From Massospora cicadina (lineage: Eukaryota; Entomophthoromycota; Entomophthoromycetes; Entomophthorales; Entomophthoraceae), in assembly GCA_022478985.1 (NCBI GenBank), contig JAKSZP010006698.1:62001-126000 (forward strand): a DNA stretch of 64,000 bases, in the 5' to 3' direction. Below, piece by piece: positions 46,079-57,250 of the stretch. Both the position numbers and the translations under genes were made by a program. The notes under the pieces were generated by a model. The model made no database searches and was not told the DNA's origin. It was given only the letters and a program-made list of their open reading frames with translations. Position 1 is the stretch's first letter. The number at the start of each line of letters is the position of its first letter.

Positions 46079-46128
46079 CTCCATGACTTCTTTTTTTAGT
46101 ACTATATGGTCCCCCTCCATGACTTCTT
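46079..46128 (-). mobile_element. Micro-insertion copy 3 with 14-bp target-site duplication
   Basis: A 22-bp insert at 46093-46114 (five T, AGTACTATATGGT, CCCC) lies between exact 14-bp direct repeats CTCCATGACTTCTT (46079-46092 and 46115-46128). It differs from the other copies by one base in the core (C-to-A on the minus strand) and by four extra bases, GGGG on the minus strand, at its 5' end. Confidence 0.75.
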
Positions 46129-47139
46129 GAAGGGCTTGAATGAGGGGCTTTTGATGGGGGTCAGCATCTACTTTGATGACAAGCTGATAGTGTGGCTTAT
46201 ACTTCAGGAAGCCTTTTCAAAGGCAGAATTGGTGCTGAGGAAAGGAAGCAGAAGTGGGAGGGGGAATTAAAGAATTTGATTTAACCAAATTTGGGGCTGA
46301 GGTCTTAAGGTTGTTCAGAGTCAGACACCCATTTGAGAAACTCTAAATGATTGAGGACGAGTAACAGTGGCCAGAAACGCAAACTGATTGCTGGGGCAGG
46401 ATCAGTTAGCCTAAAAACACCATTTATGGTGATTTGACTGGGGAAAGAACTTCAATTTGCTCTTGGATATTTTAATGAAAGTTATTTGATTTTCTGGAAG
46501 CTTATGTTGTTTTATTTTCTGAAAGTAAGGCTATATCTAATTTTAATGCTTACATAACGCCGCTTTTTATTAGCAATAAGTTAATTCCACTACCACATTT
46601 TTGGTGATTACTAAAGAAAACACTTGTTAATAAACACTATGGGTTTCCTTTTGCAACTTGTTTGTGATAGTAAACAGTCAAATTTGGCATTATTTTATAT
46701 TTTACAAGAGTCAGCGTGATTAGATATCCCATTTTTATAATATAAACATTTTTTGCGAGTCATCTTCATTTATCTTGGCTATTACATAAGTTGTAGGTTT
46801 CACAACAATAGCAGGGTAATTGAATGAATAGTGCCCTAGCTGGATGCATATGTGACAAGTATCTAAATAACATCTAACTTATTGGAGTGCAGCTGGTAAG
46901 GACAGGTTAGATATTGTTTGGAAATACAGATTTAAACTCATCATGCAAGGCTCCTGTTGACTGGGGTTGAGAGACTTAAAACTGACGGCTCATTGGAAAA
47001 GATAGTTATTCATTTGATTAATGGTATGTTCATGATCATGCATCAGTAATTATACCTAAGATAGCTCTTTTTAGTGATCACAGCCAAGGCTAAGGGCAAT
47101 CTGAACTTTAAAGACATTTGAAACCTGTGCCTCATTTAC
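46129..47139. other. No gene; weak coding relic at the left
   Basis: A minus-strand broken frame near 46130-46260 reads QLVIKVDADPHQKPLIQALQEVM, which looks protein-like but is unassigned. The rest is AT-rich with no supported feature. Confidence 0.3.
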
Positions 47140-47178
47140 ACACACACACTTACAATAGACGCTTTTAGAAAAAAACCA

Positions 47179-47249
<71 letters not shown>
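47139..47249. repeat. Compound simple repeat: (AC)n followed by a run of 34 G
   Basis: A short ACACACACAC tract near 47142 is followed by an uninterrupted AC run at about 47181-47210 and, five bases later, 34 consecutive G at 47216-47249. The G run should favour G-quadruplex structures and replication slippage, and its length is prone to sequencing error. Confidence 0.9.
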
Positions 47250-47250
<1 letters not shown>

Positions 47251-47549
47251 CTTTGAGTAGTCATTCTTTACTCTCTACCAAACCCTGAACAAAGAGATTT
47301 TAGCGATATGGTAATTTATAGCAACTTCCTTTTGCTTTGCCACTCTAGTGTGACTTTCAGATTACTGGGACTTATTAAGGTTGCCAACTTAGCTATCTTA
47401 AGGGCACCCTCATGGTTAACTTAAACAAGAACATAAGGTTGTGTATATTCCAATTTTTGCTTTAATTAAGGAAGTTAATAAGTATAGAAGGAAAGTGGCA
47501 CCCATTTGCACATTGCCTTGAATGCAGCATTAATTTCATTAAATTCTAG

Positions 47550-48279
47550 GGGTTAACAAAAGAGCAGGAAGTTACAACTTTGAGCCTGAGAAGCAGCAGG
47601 AGACGAAGTCTGCATACTATAGCCAAGGGCTCCAAACAAATAGAAGTCAGTGGTGAAATAGACAGTAATGATAAATTTGCTATTAGTGATTATCAATAAT
47701 ATTGTTAAGCTTAGAATTAACAGAAGTAAGAAATGCAGTAATATAATATGCATTTGCCATACAAACAGCGCCTCTGTGCTTTTGTTCTCATATTCTGAAA
47801 GTTTGATACTATTTAACTCTTGGATTACATGGTTTGACATATTCTTAAAGTGACGGTCCTAGGCTGTAGATTATGTCCAACCTTCTCAAATTTTGGTTAA
47901 AATTCAAGATACTTGCCTTGAATTTTTGATTTTCTGCTCTTTGTAGTGGAATATGATAATCTGGTATTTGATCTTCCCATAAAAGTCCGTTAGAGAGGTA
48001 AGGGCCCTTCAAGGCTTGATCAGGGTCATCAAAGCAGCGTTTATAGACATTATATTTATTAGTGATTTTAATAAAACAGAGGTTAATGCCAGAAGGTAAT
48101 CTGAAAGTTGGACTATATGACCGTTCTTTTGTCACTAAGTGATGAATGGATTGCACAAATTTTTACAGGGACTTGTGGTCAGCCACATCAGCCTTGGTAA
48201 GTTGCTCTAGTACAGCACAATAATGATGCACCATCGAAGTTATTATATTAATTTTGGTGTCCAGGGTTGCACTAAGTTC
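47550..48279 (-). pseudogene. gag-like relic of a minus-strand LTR element
   Basis: Directly inside the minus-strand primer-binding site at 48280-48296. Broken frames read GELSATLDTKINIITSMVHH, then (48156-47845) SYSPTFRLPSGINLCFIKI and QALKGPYLSNGLLWEDQIPDY, then 47840-47553. Position immediately downstream of the primer-binding site and protein-like composition support a gag origin. No zinc knuckle or pol domain is visible to the left, where the simple repeat lies, so the element is truncated. Confidence 0.4.
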
Positions 48280-48296
48280 CCCCTGTATGAGCACCA
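48280..48296 (-). other. Primer-binding site of a minus-strand LTR element
   Basis: Reading the minus strand gives TGGTGCTCATACAGGGG, the shared primer-binding site with one base missing. Two bases to its right the plus strand begins TGTTGATCC, which on the minus strand is a CA-terminated LTR end (GGATCAACA). Confidence 0.65.
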
Positions 48297-48298
48297 AA

Positions 48299-49150
48299 TG
48301 TTGATCCTGGCACTTAGGCTTCAAACCTCGACAGCACAGGTCATATGCACTCAACAAAAAAGTGTTCTGTATAATGACAGAACCTTAAACACACACAAAT
48401 TGACCCTTTTGGTATTCATAGGCTTATTTTTATGAAATAAAGCTTACTATAGTTTCTCTATACTTACAATATCTTGAAGCTCGTGGTGCATTACTGGGGC
48501 TTTCTGTTGGCTTAGTTAAAGAAATTTATTAAAAAGACAGATCCTTTATCAAAATGGTAGTCTCTTAAATGCAAGAACAAAATTCTTTTCCCCATAGGTT
48601 AAAACAATGGATAACTTAATTTACTTAGGGATATGGGACAGCTGCATAATTGTTGAAAGACAGGGACTTATAGCCTTATACTTTGGTAATTTGATCTTTA
48701 TAGCAACCAGACTATTAGGTGAGATGCTAATAAATTATGAGGAGATAAAAAAGTGCACTATAACATTTCATTAACGGTGGAAATGATGAAGGGAATAATT
48801 AATTGTTAGATTTTGAGAAAACTCGCAGGAAAATTTAAATCCTTCTCATATAAGTGAGAAGAAATTCAAACAAAACCTTGATTTTTGCCAAATGTCTAAT
48901 GGTATTATGACTTATCAGAAGCTCAACCTGATAACATATTTATATGTGACTCTTTTGGTCTTCTATGATGATTTGTCCCTAAAAAATTGGGAACTTTTTC
49001 TGACACAGTCAAAGGCCTAGCTGGAAATCCCTTACCAAACAGCTTTTGGTCACTACTAACAGAAATTAAAAAATTTAATTTTTATGGTGTATTTAATTTA
49101 ATTTAATTTGAGTTACGCCAACTAGCAGACCGACATTACTGAAGCTTGAA
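48299..49150 (-). repeat. Probable LTR of the minus-strand element (outer end not located) and AT-rich flank
   Basis: The inner end is set by the primer-binding site. No second copy is found to mark the far end, so the right limit is arbitrary. AT-rich with no frame. A short (ATTTA)n-like run sits near 49088-49110. Confidence 0.35.
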
Positions 49151-49163
49151 GAGCTAAAAATGA

Positions 49164-49403
49164 ATGAAAAGAATAGCTGAAGAGAAGAATGACCGCCCAA
49201 AAAAGAGAGGTGAAACACAACTGAACAATAAACAACTAACCAGGTGGGACAGCGATGAGTTGCTCAACCCACCACGGTGGAAGTGGAAGGGGGATTGGGT
49301 GACACACCCTTGGCATCAGAATTCATATAAAATGCAAGAGTGCGGGATATGGCGGAGAGCAATGGTGTGGGGTGATCAGCGGCATGGTGAGTGTGTTGTC
49401 TGA
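49164..49403 (+). other. Unassigned 79-codon frame, probably not a gene
   Basis: A Lys/Arg/Trp-rich plus-strand frame without a recognisable motif. It overlaps the downstream edge of the minus-strand LINE fragment and may be its antisense. Confidence 0.2.
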
Positions 49404-49439
49404 CGGTTGTCTGGCCACTGAGATGACCTATATCAAAAA

Positions 49440-51035
49440 TAGCACCTAGGTCATGGAGAAGCAGTTTTCCGCATGAAGGCAGATGGAAGGAAGCTGTGAA
49501 AATAGAGCTACGTTGGCATGGGTGGTTTTTATCTTAGCCTGTGAAGCGATAGCAACTCTCTGGATGGCGGCATTTGCTTGTTTGTATAGGTTTAGGATGT
49601 CCCATTTGCTCTGCAGGGCTATGGTCAGAGCAAAAATGGGGGTAGGGATACCTTTGGCAAGTATTGCTACTGACGCCTCGTTCATCTCATAGATTTTGAT
49701 GCTATTTGGGTTTCAGCTGCAGCAACAGTGATCTGGTGTTCAGAGTGGAATGCAGATGAATTTGGTCAGGGGTGTAAAAATTCTGAGGGACCTGAATGGG
49801 AAACCATACCTGTATGAATTCTTCAATTGGGTTATTTGATTCTGCAATAACATTGCCCATTTAATCAGTTTAATCCAATGAAGTCCAGGGACTCAAGTCA
49901 AGATAAAGCAGGGTCAGTTAAATTTTGGGTTGTGGCTAATGATTGAAGAATTATGTGGGAATGAACTGTTGAGCCAAGTCAATTTCTGATTTTCTGAGGC
50001 GCAGGTGGCACTGGATTGAGGAGGGGGCTGTTTAGCCATTGGCAGCTCTGTAGTGGCAGCAGGCTTTGGGGGAGGGGGGAAGGATTGTAGTCCAAACTGG
50101 AAAGGCCGTGGGGTGTTGGGAAAGTGGTGACAATATGGAGACAAACAGATCCAGCAGAAGCATCAAGAGAGGGGCATTTACGCTTTGAGTGGTCTAACTC
50201 AAAGCAGGATGGGCAGATTGTCCACCCGCCCTTGATGCAGGCCCAGAATAGGTGGTTGGGGACTGAGGGAATGACGGCATGTGGTGGAATTGACAAAGCA
50301 ATATTATTTGAATTTGGGATAATCGTGGAAAATGCCTGAGGCCCTGCAAGATGAGCAGCCCCATTGGGGACCACAAACTGAAGGGTGGGGTTGGAGCTGT
50401 ATGCAGCCAAGCCTTACATCAGCTCATGATGAAGCACCGCGGGGGGAAGGTGAGTGGGAAACCCACAAACTGAACCACCTTAGTGATGGTGGTGTGGAGC
50501 TGGGTGCATGTTGTGGGGATAGGGGTGCCCTGGAAAACCAGGGGTACAGTGGCCGCAGTGGTGGCATCAGCTTTGCATGTGAAGCCTAGTTTAAAATACC
50601 CTTTATAGGGGCAAAAATCTATGACCTCAGCTGACAGTATCACTGCCTGGGCCAATTAAATAATGGCTTTTCTTCATATGGGAATAATTTTCCATATTTG
50701 ACCCAAAGGCCAAAATGCAGATGGGATTGGTGGAGAATGAGAGGGCTGCAAGGCACTGCCCAGGCACATTCCAGGTGGATGGCGAGATCCTTAGGCGGAA
50801 TGAACAGACCTTATGATTTAGGGGTACTAGCCAAGCCAATCTGAGAGCATTTTCCCATCAGATGGAAAATGCTGAGTGGGGTTTCGGTGCTCCACATGGG
50901 AGCAGCTGGCGGATAATCTGAGGTCATCAGGGAGTGAATGGGGAGGTTGGCGTCGGCTAGCAGGCACTTTTTACTTTTTTCAAATAAATTCTCTAAAAAT
51001 TTACTCCAAGCGGAAAGAAAAAAAGAACTAAACAA
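49440..51035 (-). pseudogene. LINE family-2 ORF1, copy III (best preserved)
   Basis: The N-terminal part reads through 51035-50627 in two frames. VIDFCPYKGYFKLGFTCKADA (50550-50640) matches the GFIDFFPFKGYFGF segment of copy I. LQFVVPNG is at about 50365-50390. FWACIKGGWTICPSCFELDHSKRKC (about 50170-50250) contains an intact C-x2-C-x4-H-x4-C knuckle. A Pro-rich linker follows, then an Ala/Ile-rich helical end (49685-49446). This is an RNA-binding LINE ORF1 by motif and by similarity to the two other copies. No ORF2 follows on the left. Confidence 0.65.
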
Positions 51036-54000
51036 TTTATAGTGTTAAAAATAAAAATTAAGATAATATAGTTCTTTATAAAAATATATAAACATTTTTC
51101 CTTTATGGCCAGACGCTGTTATTATATAGCTCTAGGGCCTCTCTTAACCACTATCTTCAGGTTCATACTTGTATTTTTCCCAGGTTATCAAACCATTAGT
51201 TCCTCACATTAGTGGCTTCTTGGACTATTATATAGAAAACAACTGTTTCTGCCTGATTAGTGGCATATTACTCTCATAAAAGGTATCGTCTTTTGTATAA
51301 TAATAAGACTTCAAGGTGCATAATTGCCCTAGATCAAGCTAAACTAGAGTTTTGTCATTAGTTGACAAAACACAAATAGTGAAGAAAAGTAGACTTCTAC
51401 TAATGTTATTTTAGCATAACTTAGTATAGGATGTTGGTAGGCCTTTTGATGGCATTTACACTCCCTATACAGGGCGCCCTTGTTTAAGTGCTATCACGAC
51501 AATTATGAGGATTAAAATAAAAATCTGCCTCAGTGTGCAAAACTGATTTAGGATAAATTTAAGCAGCTTAGTATGAACTATTTAGACTTAATTAGATTTT
51601 TGGCCTTCACTATTGGGCACACATGTAAGTTAATTTTAATACTGCTATTACTAATTGGGAAGAGTGAGCTAATAAAACAGTTTCATAAGAGCACTTATAT
51701 CCATAGTGTGATGGTTAATCATAAAGAATTAACAGAACCATTTATAGGGTAATTGTCCAGACAAGAATGTTTTATCAGTTTTTATTTTTGTGTTTATCAC
51801 CAAGTCTAACAATACTAAAAACTTAGTGACTCTTTTTATTTATGAAATGATGAAAGATAATTAATCTATAGTGATCAAAAATTTTAGTGCTACCAGAATA
51901 GATAGAAAATAAACGTCAATAGGAACAATATTTTTAATTTTCCTTGGTCATGCAGCTTGAATAAATAAAGTAAATTGCCCTATATATTAGCATTGTTCTT
52001 GTGCAAGGATAAGTTAGTGTATAGTAAATTAAAAATATAGTGACCCAAGAAATCAATCACAAAATTAATTTTACTGATTAATGATGCTGCTGGGGTGAAG
52101 AATTTGTAAAGCCTTCATTATTAGTTACATATAAGATTAAGTATATACTTGAGATATTCTGTATGGTTTTTCAGACCAAGTTTCAACAATATATTAGGAT
52201 CATAACTTGAGTTTCTGGTTTTACTTAACTTTTAAATTGTCTTGTCTGAAATTCTTTTGCATGAAAGCACACCATTCTAGGGACATCTTGTGTAAACGAC
52301 TAACAACTACGCCTTCTATTTTTCTTAGAATTAAACTCTGCTCCTCTATTTATATAGCTCTTAAAATCCCTTAAAAGATATTGTGAGATTGGATATGAGT
52401 CATATAATCTAATAGTGGAAACATTTAGACTTTTTTTCAATGATATATCAACAAGAACTATACTTACAAGCGCCTTATTGTATAGCTGAGGTTCTTTATG
52501 TCCCTTGGCAATCCTAGAATGAGAAGCCGTGGCTTGAAACTAAATCATCTCATTAATAGTTTTCTTTGAACCAATTCAGCTATCTTGGGATTCTTTTGAT
52601 TCTTAATGGATTAGAAATCATTTGTAGTACAGGTTCTCATCAATAAAGGTCTTGAAAAGGGACATTATAAAATCTCACTGATTTATTTTCTAGACTATTT
52701 TAGAGCTGAGTAGTTACCAACTCTATCAGCAAAGCGGTAAGGTCCTTTTTAAGTATAGACACAAATATTCAAATGTGCTCTAGCTACACCCAATCAGTAT
52801 CAAGGTGATATGGAGAAACAAAATTTGTTTGTTTAAACACTTTTTCTGGTATATAGGTCACTTATGAGGCAGAAGTAAGCTATATATTACTTTGAACTTT
52901 TGAGTAATTAGGTTAATAATTCTTTAGTGGAAAAAATGTTTATTTTTAGTACTAGCTTATATGAAGGTGGCTTAAACCAATTTAGTTACCTGATCAATGG
53001 CTAAATCTAAAGCCAATGTCCATAATAAGCTTTTAAAAGATTCAAACATATATATGTTAACTATATAGCCTCCCTTTGCTCTATAAACTAATAATAGAAC
53101 CATATATGATGATTTACAGGATTTTCTAGTGCAAAAGCGCCTCTTTTCACGTCATGAAGCACTATCAAATTTCTTTTCTATAACACTGACCTTATAACCA
53201 TAGATTAGCTTTTTTAATCTATCATATGATTTAATGACTTTAACTACTACATAGTATGCTTCAGAAAGGATTAGTGTATGACTTGTATAATGTTAAATGG
53301 ATTAAATGAAGACATTAATTAGATATTACTCTTTAAATTAGGTCTAATTTCCTAAGTCTTGAGCCCATGTATTTAACTCCAAAATATTGAGTAAAATTGA
53401 TAGATTAATGATACCTTTTATCTGATGTCACTTGAAAATGGGGGCGCAGGACTCTCATAAATCCAAATTGCCTCAAACCAATAACCCAGCCATGGGGTCT
53501 TGGTATTAAGAACTGAAAAATTAGATATTAGTTAATAATATATAAATAAAATCAATTAATAATATACTTTCAAATCGCTAACCCAAATTACATGGGCGCC
53601 ATATTATTGATATGTTAAAAATGAGAAAAATGATTAACTAAACATAATAATGCACCTTAAATTTGATGTTGTTAATTTATAAATGACATCCTAAGAAGTA
53701 CATAATAGTTCAAACGCTTGAAGGTGAAATGTAGCCGATTTACAGCATGATGGCTCCTGTGCAGAGCGTATATTTTAGATGTCTCGCCATGAGCCATTAG
53801 TTAAGTGGAGGTGCAAGGAAGGGAAAATGGATGATGGTGCAAATAGCTTCATAATTAGACTTATAAAAACCTATTGGAATAAAACAGGTTTTATTAAATC
53901 CTATCATTTTGAGAATATTATCAGTATCTCGTCAAATCTTTATTTAGTTGTCAGATAAAATTCTCTAACTTTGATCAAGAAACAAAACTTTATTGATTAA

Positions 54001-54569
54001 GAAGATCATATGGTGGGTCGGTATAACAACATAATGATGAGAAGAATTTTGCTGTAGTTGCTAACACTAGGGAAATTTTATACAAGTGTAACATTTGTTT
54101 AGTCTATTTTCTTTATTTAATAGATAAACTAAGCTCACATGTCTTTATAAAGAGAAAAATATGCCTCTTGTATTTGATGACTTCACAACCGCATGGAAGC
54201 CAAGCTTCTCCTACTTTCTTGTATAGATATTATTGCTATATCTGTAATAATAGCATTCTTTATAGGTTCACTTTAGATGTCATCTTAAATTTTGTATAAT
54301 TTCTCATGCCTCACAACTAAAACTAAGAGTGTTTATAATTCAGGATCAAAACAATATGAAAGATATTAGCAATAGTATATGAACATATAAGTATAAAGCT
54401 TCTGCTTGGTGTACATTAGGAAGTTCTATAGGTTTTAGCTTCACTGTCTAGTGTTATAAGTCCATAGTGTACTTAATCTGTTATGATATCTTATCTAGAG
54501 TTAATGATAGTAAAGTGTTGATCAATAACAAAGGTTATATATGCTTAGTAACCATTAGTAATTATATTT
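51036..54569. other. Long AT-rich stretch, no recognisable gene
   Basis: Only short frames. By position it should hold integrase of the minus-strand gypsy relic whose RNase H lies at 54570-54700, but I could not identify its motifs. AGTACTAG near 52948-52955 resembles the micro-insertion core but lacks flanking direct repeats. Confidence 0.4.
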
Positions 54570-54820
54570 GTATGCGTTCAGTTACACTGTTGTATTATTT
54601 TTCTTTAGTGAGCTTTTTGCTAAACTATGTAATATGGTAATCACCTTCATCATGTTGAGTGAAGATAACACCAACTTCTACATTACTAGCATCTGTAAAA
54701 GAAAGAGAAAATCACTAAATTCTGATGAAAAAAGAAGGAGCTTAATTGTTTCTATACAGTAAATAAAAATGTGTTGTTATTTTATGCAAAAAACATCTCA
54801 TTTTGAACAAAAATCTTGGA
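54570..54820 (-). pseudogene. Gypsy RNase H fragment
   Basis: Reading the minus strand gives TDASNVEVGVIFTQHDEGDYH followed by FSKKLTKEK and NSVTERI. This is the start of Ty3/gypsy RNase H (consensus D-A-S-...-G-A-V-L and F-S-K-K-L...Y-S-V-T-E-R-E). The linker before the catalytic Asp is at about 54700-54760. One stop falls within it. The rest of pol is not recognisable, so this element is older than the others. Confidence 0.6.
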
Positions 54821-55405
54821 AAGGTCTGTCTCAGAAAATTGAGAAGCAAGATGGCTAATACCCTGTTGCACTCTAAAGTTTTTTATGGTATACAATCTTT
54901 TCTATTTTTATTATTAGGTCCCAAATCAAGAAGGGGATGTCATGGGTTTTAACTAAATGAGGCTTCCAAAGAGTTAAAAATCAATATATAAAATAGGCAT
55001 GTTGATGCAGAGATGAAATTAAGCAGTGATTCCAAATGAGAAATAAGAGTTGAAAAATTTTTGTTCAGGGCAGAGCTCTGCATAGGCTTTTTTATTACCA
55101 TATCATTTATGGATTAGTAATTATACAAAGTAGGAACCCATATGTCTGACTTTAGTATAAGATACCTTTATACGCTTGAAGAAAAAGCATTTCAAATTTT
55201 GAGTCTTAATATCTTTGTAAAACAATAAAACGCTTATGTAAACGTTCAAATAGAATCAACGTTATAAAACTGTTATTTTGTTCAAATTAAATAGCAAAAA
55301 AGACAACTTTAATTCTCCCAAATGTTCTCCCTGACTCTCAAATATTTTACTGGTTCTCAAAATAAAACTTTAGGTATTCTTATTGGTTAATCGCTCTTTA
55401 AAAAG
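54821..55405. other. AT-rich stretch, nothing recognised
   Basis: May hold the rest of the gypsy reverse transcriptase but no motif is legible. Confidence 0.35.
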
Positions 55406-55452
55406 AGGCAGATCCTTTTTTAGTACTAGATGGTCAAGGCAGATCCTTTTTT
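55406..55452 (-). mobile_element. Micro-insertion copy 4 with 10-16 bp target-site duplication
   Basis: AGTACTAGATGGTCA lies between exact direct repeats AGGCAGATCCTTTTTT (55406-55421 and 55437-55452). Because the insert is expected to bring its own T-run, the duplication could be as short as AGGCAGATCC (10 bp) with a 21-bp insert. On the minus strand the unit has TG before the shared core. Confidence 0.75.
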
Positions 55453-55726
55453 GTTTCTGAGTTTAAAAAGATAGAATATCATTCCAGTAGCCACTTTAAA
55501 AATTCGAAATTCAAAAGAAATAGGGCTTGCAAGGAATATAAAGAATGAAAATTTATAGAAGAGAAAATAAAGGTAATTATGGATTATATACTTTAATAAT
55601 TGGCAGTCTGATACTACATAAAGTATGCCTAAACTTTTAATTAAGCTACAGAGGTAAGTTTAAGGAATCTGATGGCTGGATAAAAAAGCTGCAAAAGCTT
55701 CTATAAATAGTTACCTAAGCCACTTC

Positions 55727-55741
55727 AGTTTTGAAGCTTTC
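55727..55741. repeat. Left target-site duplication of the SINE
   Basis: AGTTTTGAAGCTTTC matches AGTTTTGAAGTTTTC at 56046-56060 at 14 of 15 positions; the single difference is a C/T transition. Confidence 0.8.
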
Positions 55742-56045
55742 ATTTTTTAAATTTTTAATTTTTTTTAAATTTTATTTGAGGTGGGCTGACCTGGGGATGA
55801 TACCGCACCAATTAGGGAAGTGAAGAAAATGGGAAAGAAGGATAAAACCCAGAAAAACTCCATGCGCAGCGTATGATAGGCCAGGAACTCCATGGACCAC
55901 CTTTGGTATTCGCTATCTCAGTTCAGGGTATTGGTGCACAAAACCAACACAGTCAAAATTGTCCCCTACTCAAAGTCCATTACCTGGATCAAACTCGGGA
56001 GGCAGCGGTAGAGGGTCCATACTCTACCACTGGGGTATCCTCCCT
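55742..56045 (-). mobile_element. tRNA-derived SINE
   Basis: A 304-bp minus-strand element. Its 5' head (about 56045-55975 read leftwards) begins AGGGAGGATACCCCAGTGG and has an A-box-like TACCCCAGTGGTAGAG followed, about 30 bases later, by a B-box-like GAGTTTGATCC, the split RNA polymerase III promoter of tRNA genes. A roughly 200-bp unrelated body follows, ending in CCACCTC and an A-rich tail (55742-55778). Near-perfect 15-bp target duplications flank it. SINEs are copied by LINE proteins in trans. It does not fold as a proper tRNA, so it is not a tRNA gene. Confidence 0.75.
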
Positions 56046-56060
56046 AGTTTTGAAGTTTTC

Positions 56061-57250
56061 TATACCTTACCAAAAAGCATATATAAAAAATATCCAAGCT
56101 CTATTTCTATAATATTTCTAATCACTTTAGGCATTTAAAATTGCACATACACTTATCAATCAAAACTTGAAATATCAGATTTTTGTTTATATAATTTCTT
56201 TATTCTTTAATTTCCAAGTGGATATAGGGTCCTTTCCATAAATCCATATCACTAACAGTACAGCATGATCACATTTAATTTTTCTAGTTTGGTGGCAAGT
56301 ACACATAACACATAGGAGTAGATTGCCTGGTTTATTAAAGGGCCACCAACACTTAGTTAGTTATTTTACTCGCAGAAACAAGAATTTATACAAGCAAGAA
56401 CTATATTAATGGATGTTAGCAATACCAAATATAGCAGTATACTTCCCGTGGTAAGAGTTCTGTCTTTGCTTTTTGTTTCCATAAAATTAGTGTGAGTGGG
56501 AAGATATGCATCCTTAGAGGGCATAACTAGGTATGCCACTATCTGCATTTTATGATAAAGGAGGGAATAGTGTTTTTCTTTTAGAACAAAAGTTTTCAAC
56601 TTTTCATAATAATTGCGTGCTATTATGCAGCTTTTAACTACATACTTTCACAAAAATTGTTCCGGTAAAGAAGCTTGATTTATTTGTAAATATGAGCTTT
56701 ATCTTAGCAGTGATATCCCTAAATGTCAGCACTTTAGATAGCATGGCAAGGTGAAGAGATAGTCTTTGTTGCTGTATGAGGACAGATGTGTTATCTTCAA
56801 AAAATACAGCAAGGGGCCATAAACCACTCAGATGACCAAGGCTTGATTTATAGCCCTAATAAAAGTTTCTAAAGATAGTAAGCTTATCTAATACCATATA
56901 AATGTTAAAATTGATACTTTTTAATATGAGACATGTGATATTTAAAGGGTAATTTATGTTTTTTACACATCTGTTCCTTGTTGGACCAACGATCAGGTTG
57001 TCCTGGGATTTCAGTAAGAGGCGCATGAAAAGATGTATTTTTGTGTCATGATAGTCTCTAGAATTAATAGTGTGGCCTCTTTGTTCCCTTGGCTAAAATG
57101 GCATAAGAAACTCTTCTGCTTCCATCAGATTATTTGGGGGCTGGTGCTATTGTTAAATTAGGAGTCAAGATTGAATAAACGGTAGGTAAGGGTGTTTTGA
57201 GTTCAACTTTACTCAAATTATCCTCATCTCTGGTGCAAGTTCTGACTATG
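56061..57250. other. Mostly non-coding; probable 3' part of the neighbouring gypsy relic
   Basis: No clear LTR. A minus-strand stretch near 56980-57030 reads LTEIPGQPDRWSNKEQ and could be the end of the gypsy pol. A 77-codon frame at 56366-56599 on the minus strand is unassigned. Confidence 0.3.

Noticed and set aside
52940..52960. A fifth micro-insertion candidate (TTTTTAGTACTAGC)
   Set aside because: It shares AGTACTAG and a T-run but the rest of the core (ATGGT) is absent and no direct repeat flanks it.
55975..56045. A functional tRNA gene
   Set aside because: A- and B-box-like motifs are present but the T-stem and acceptor do not pair well, and the sequence continues into a SINE body with target duplications.
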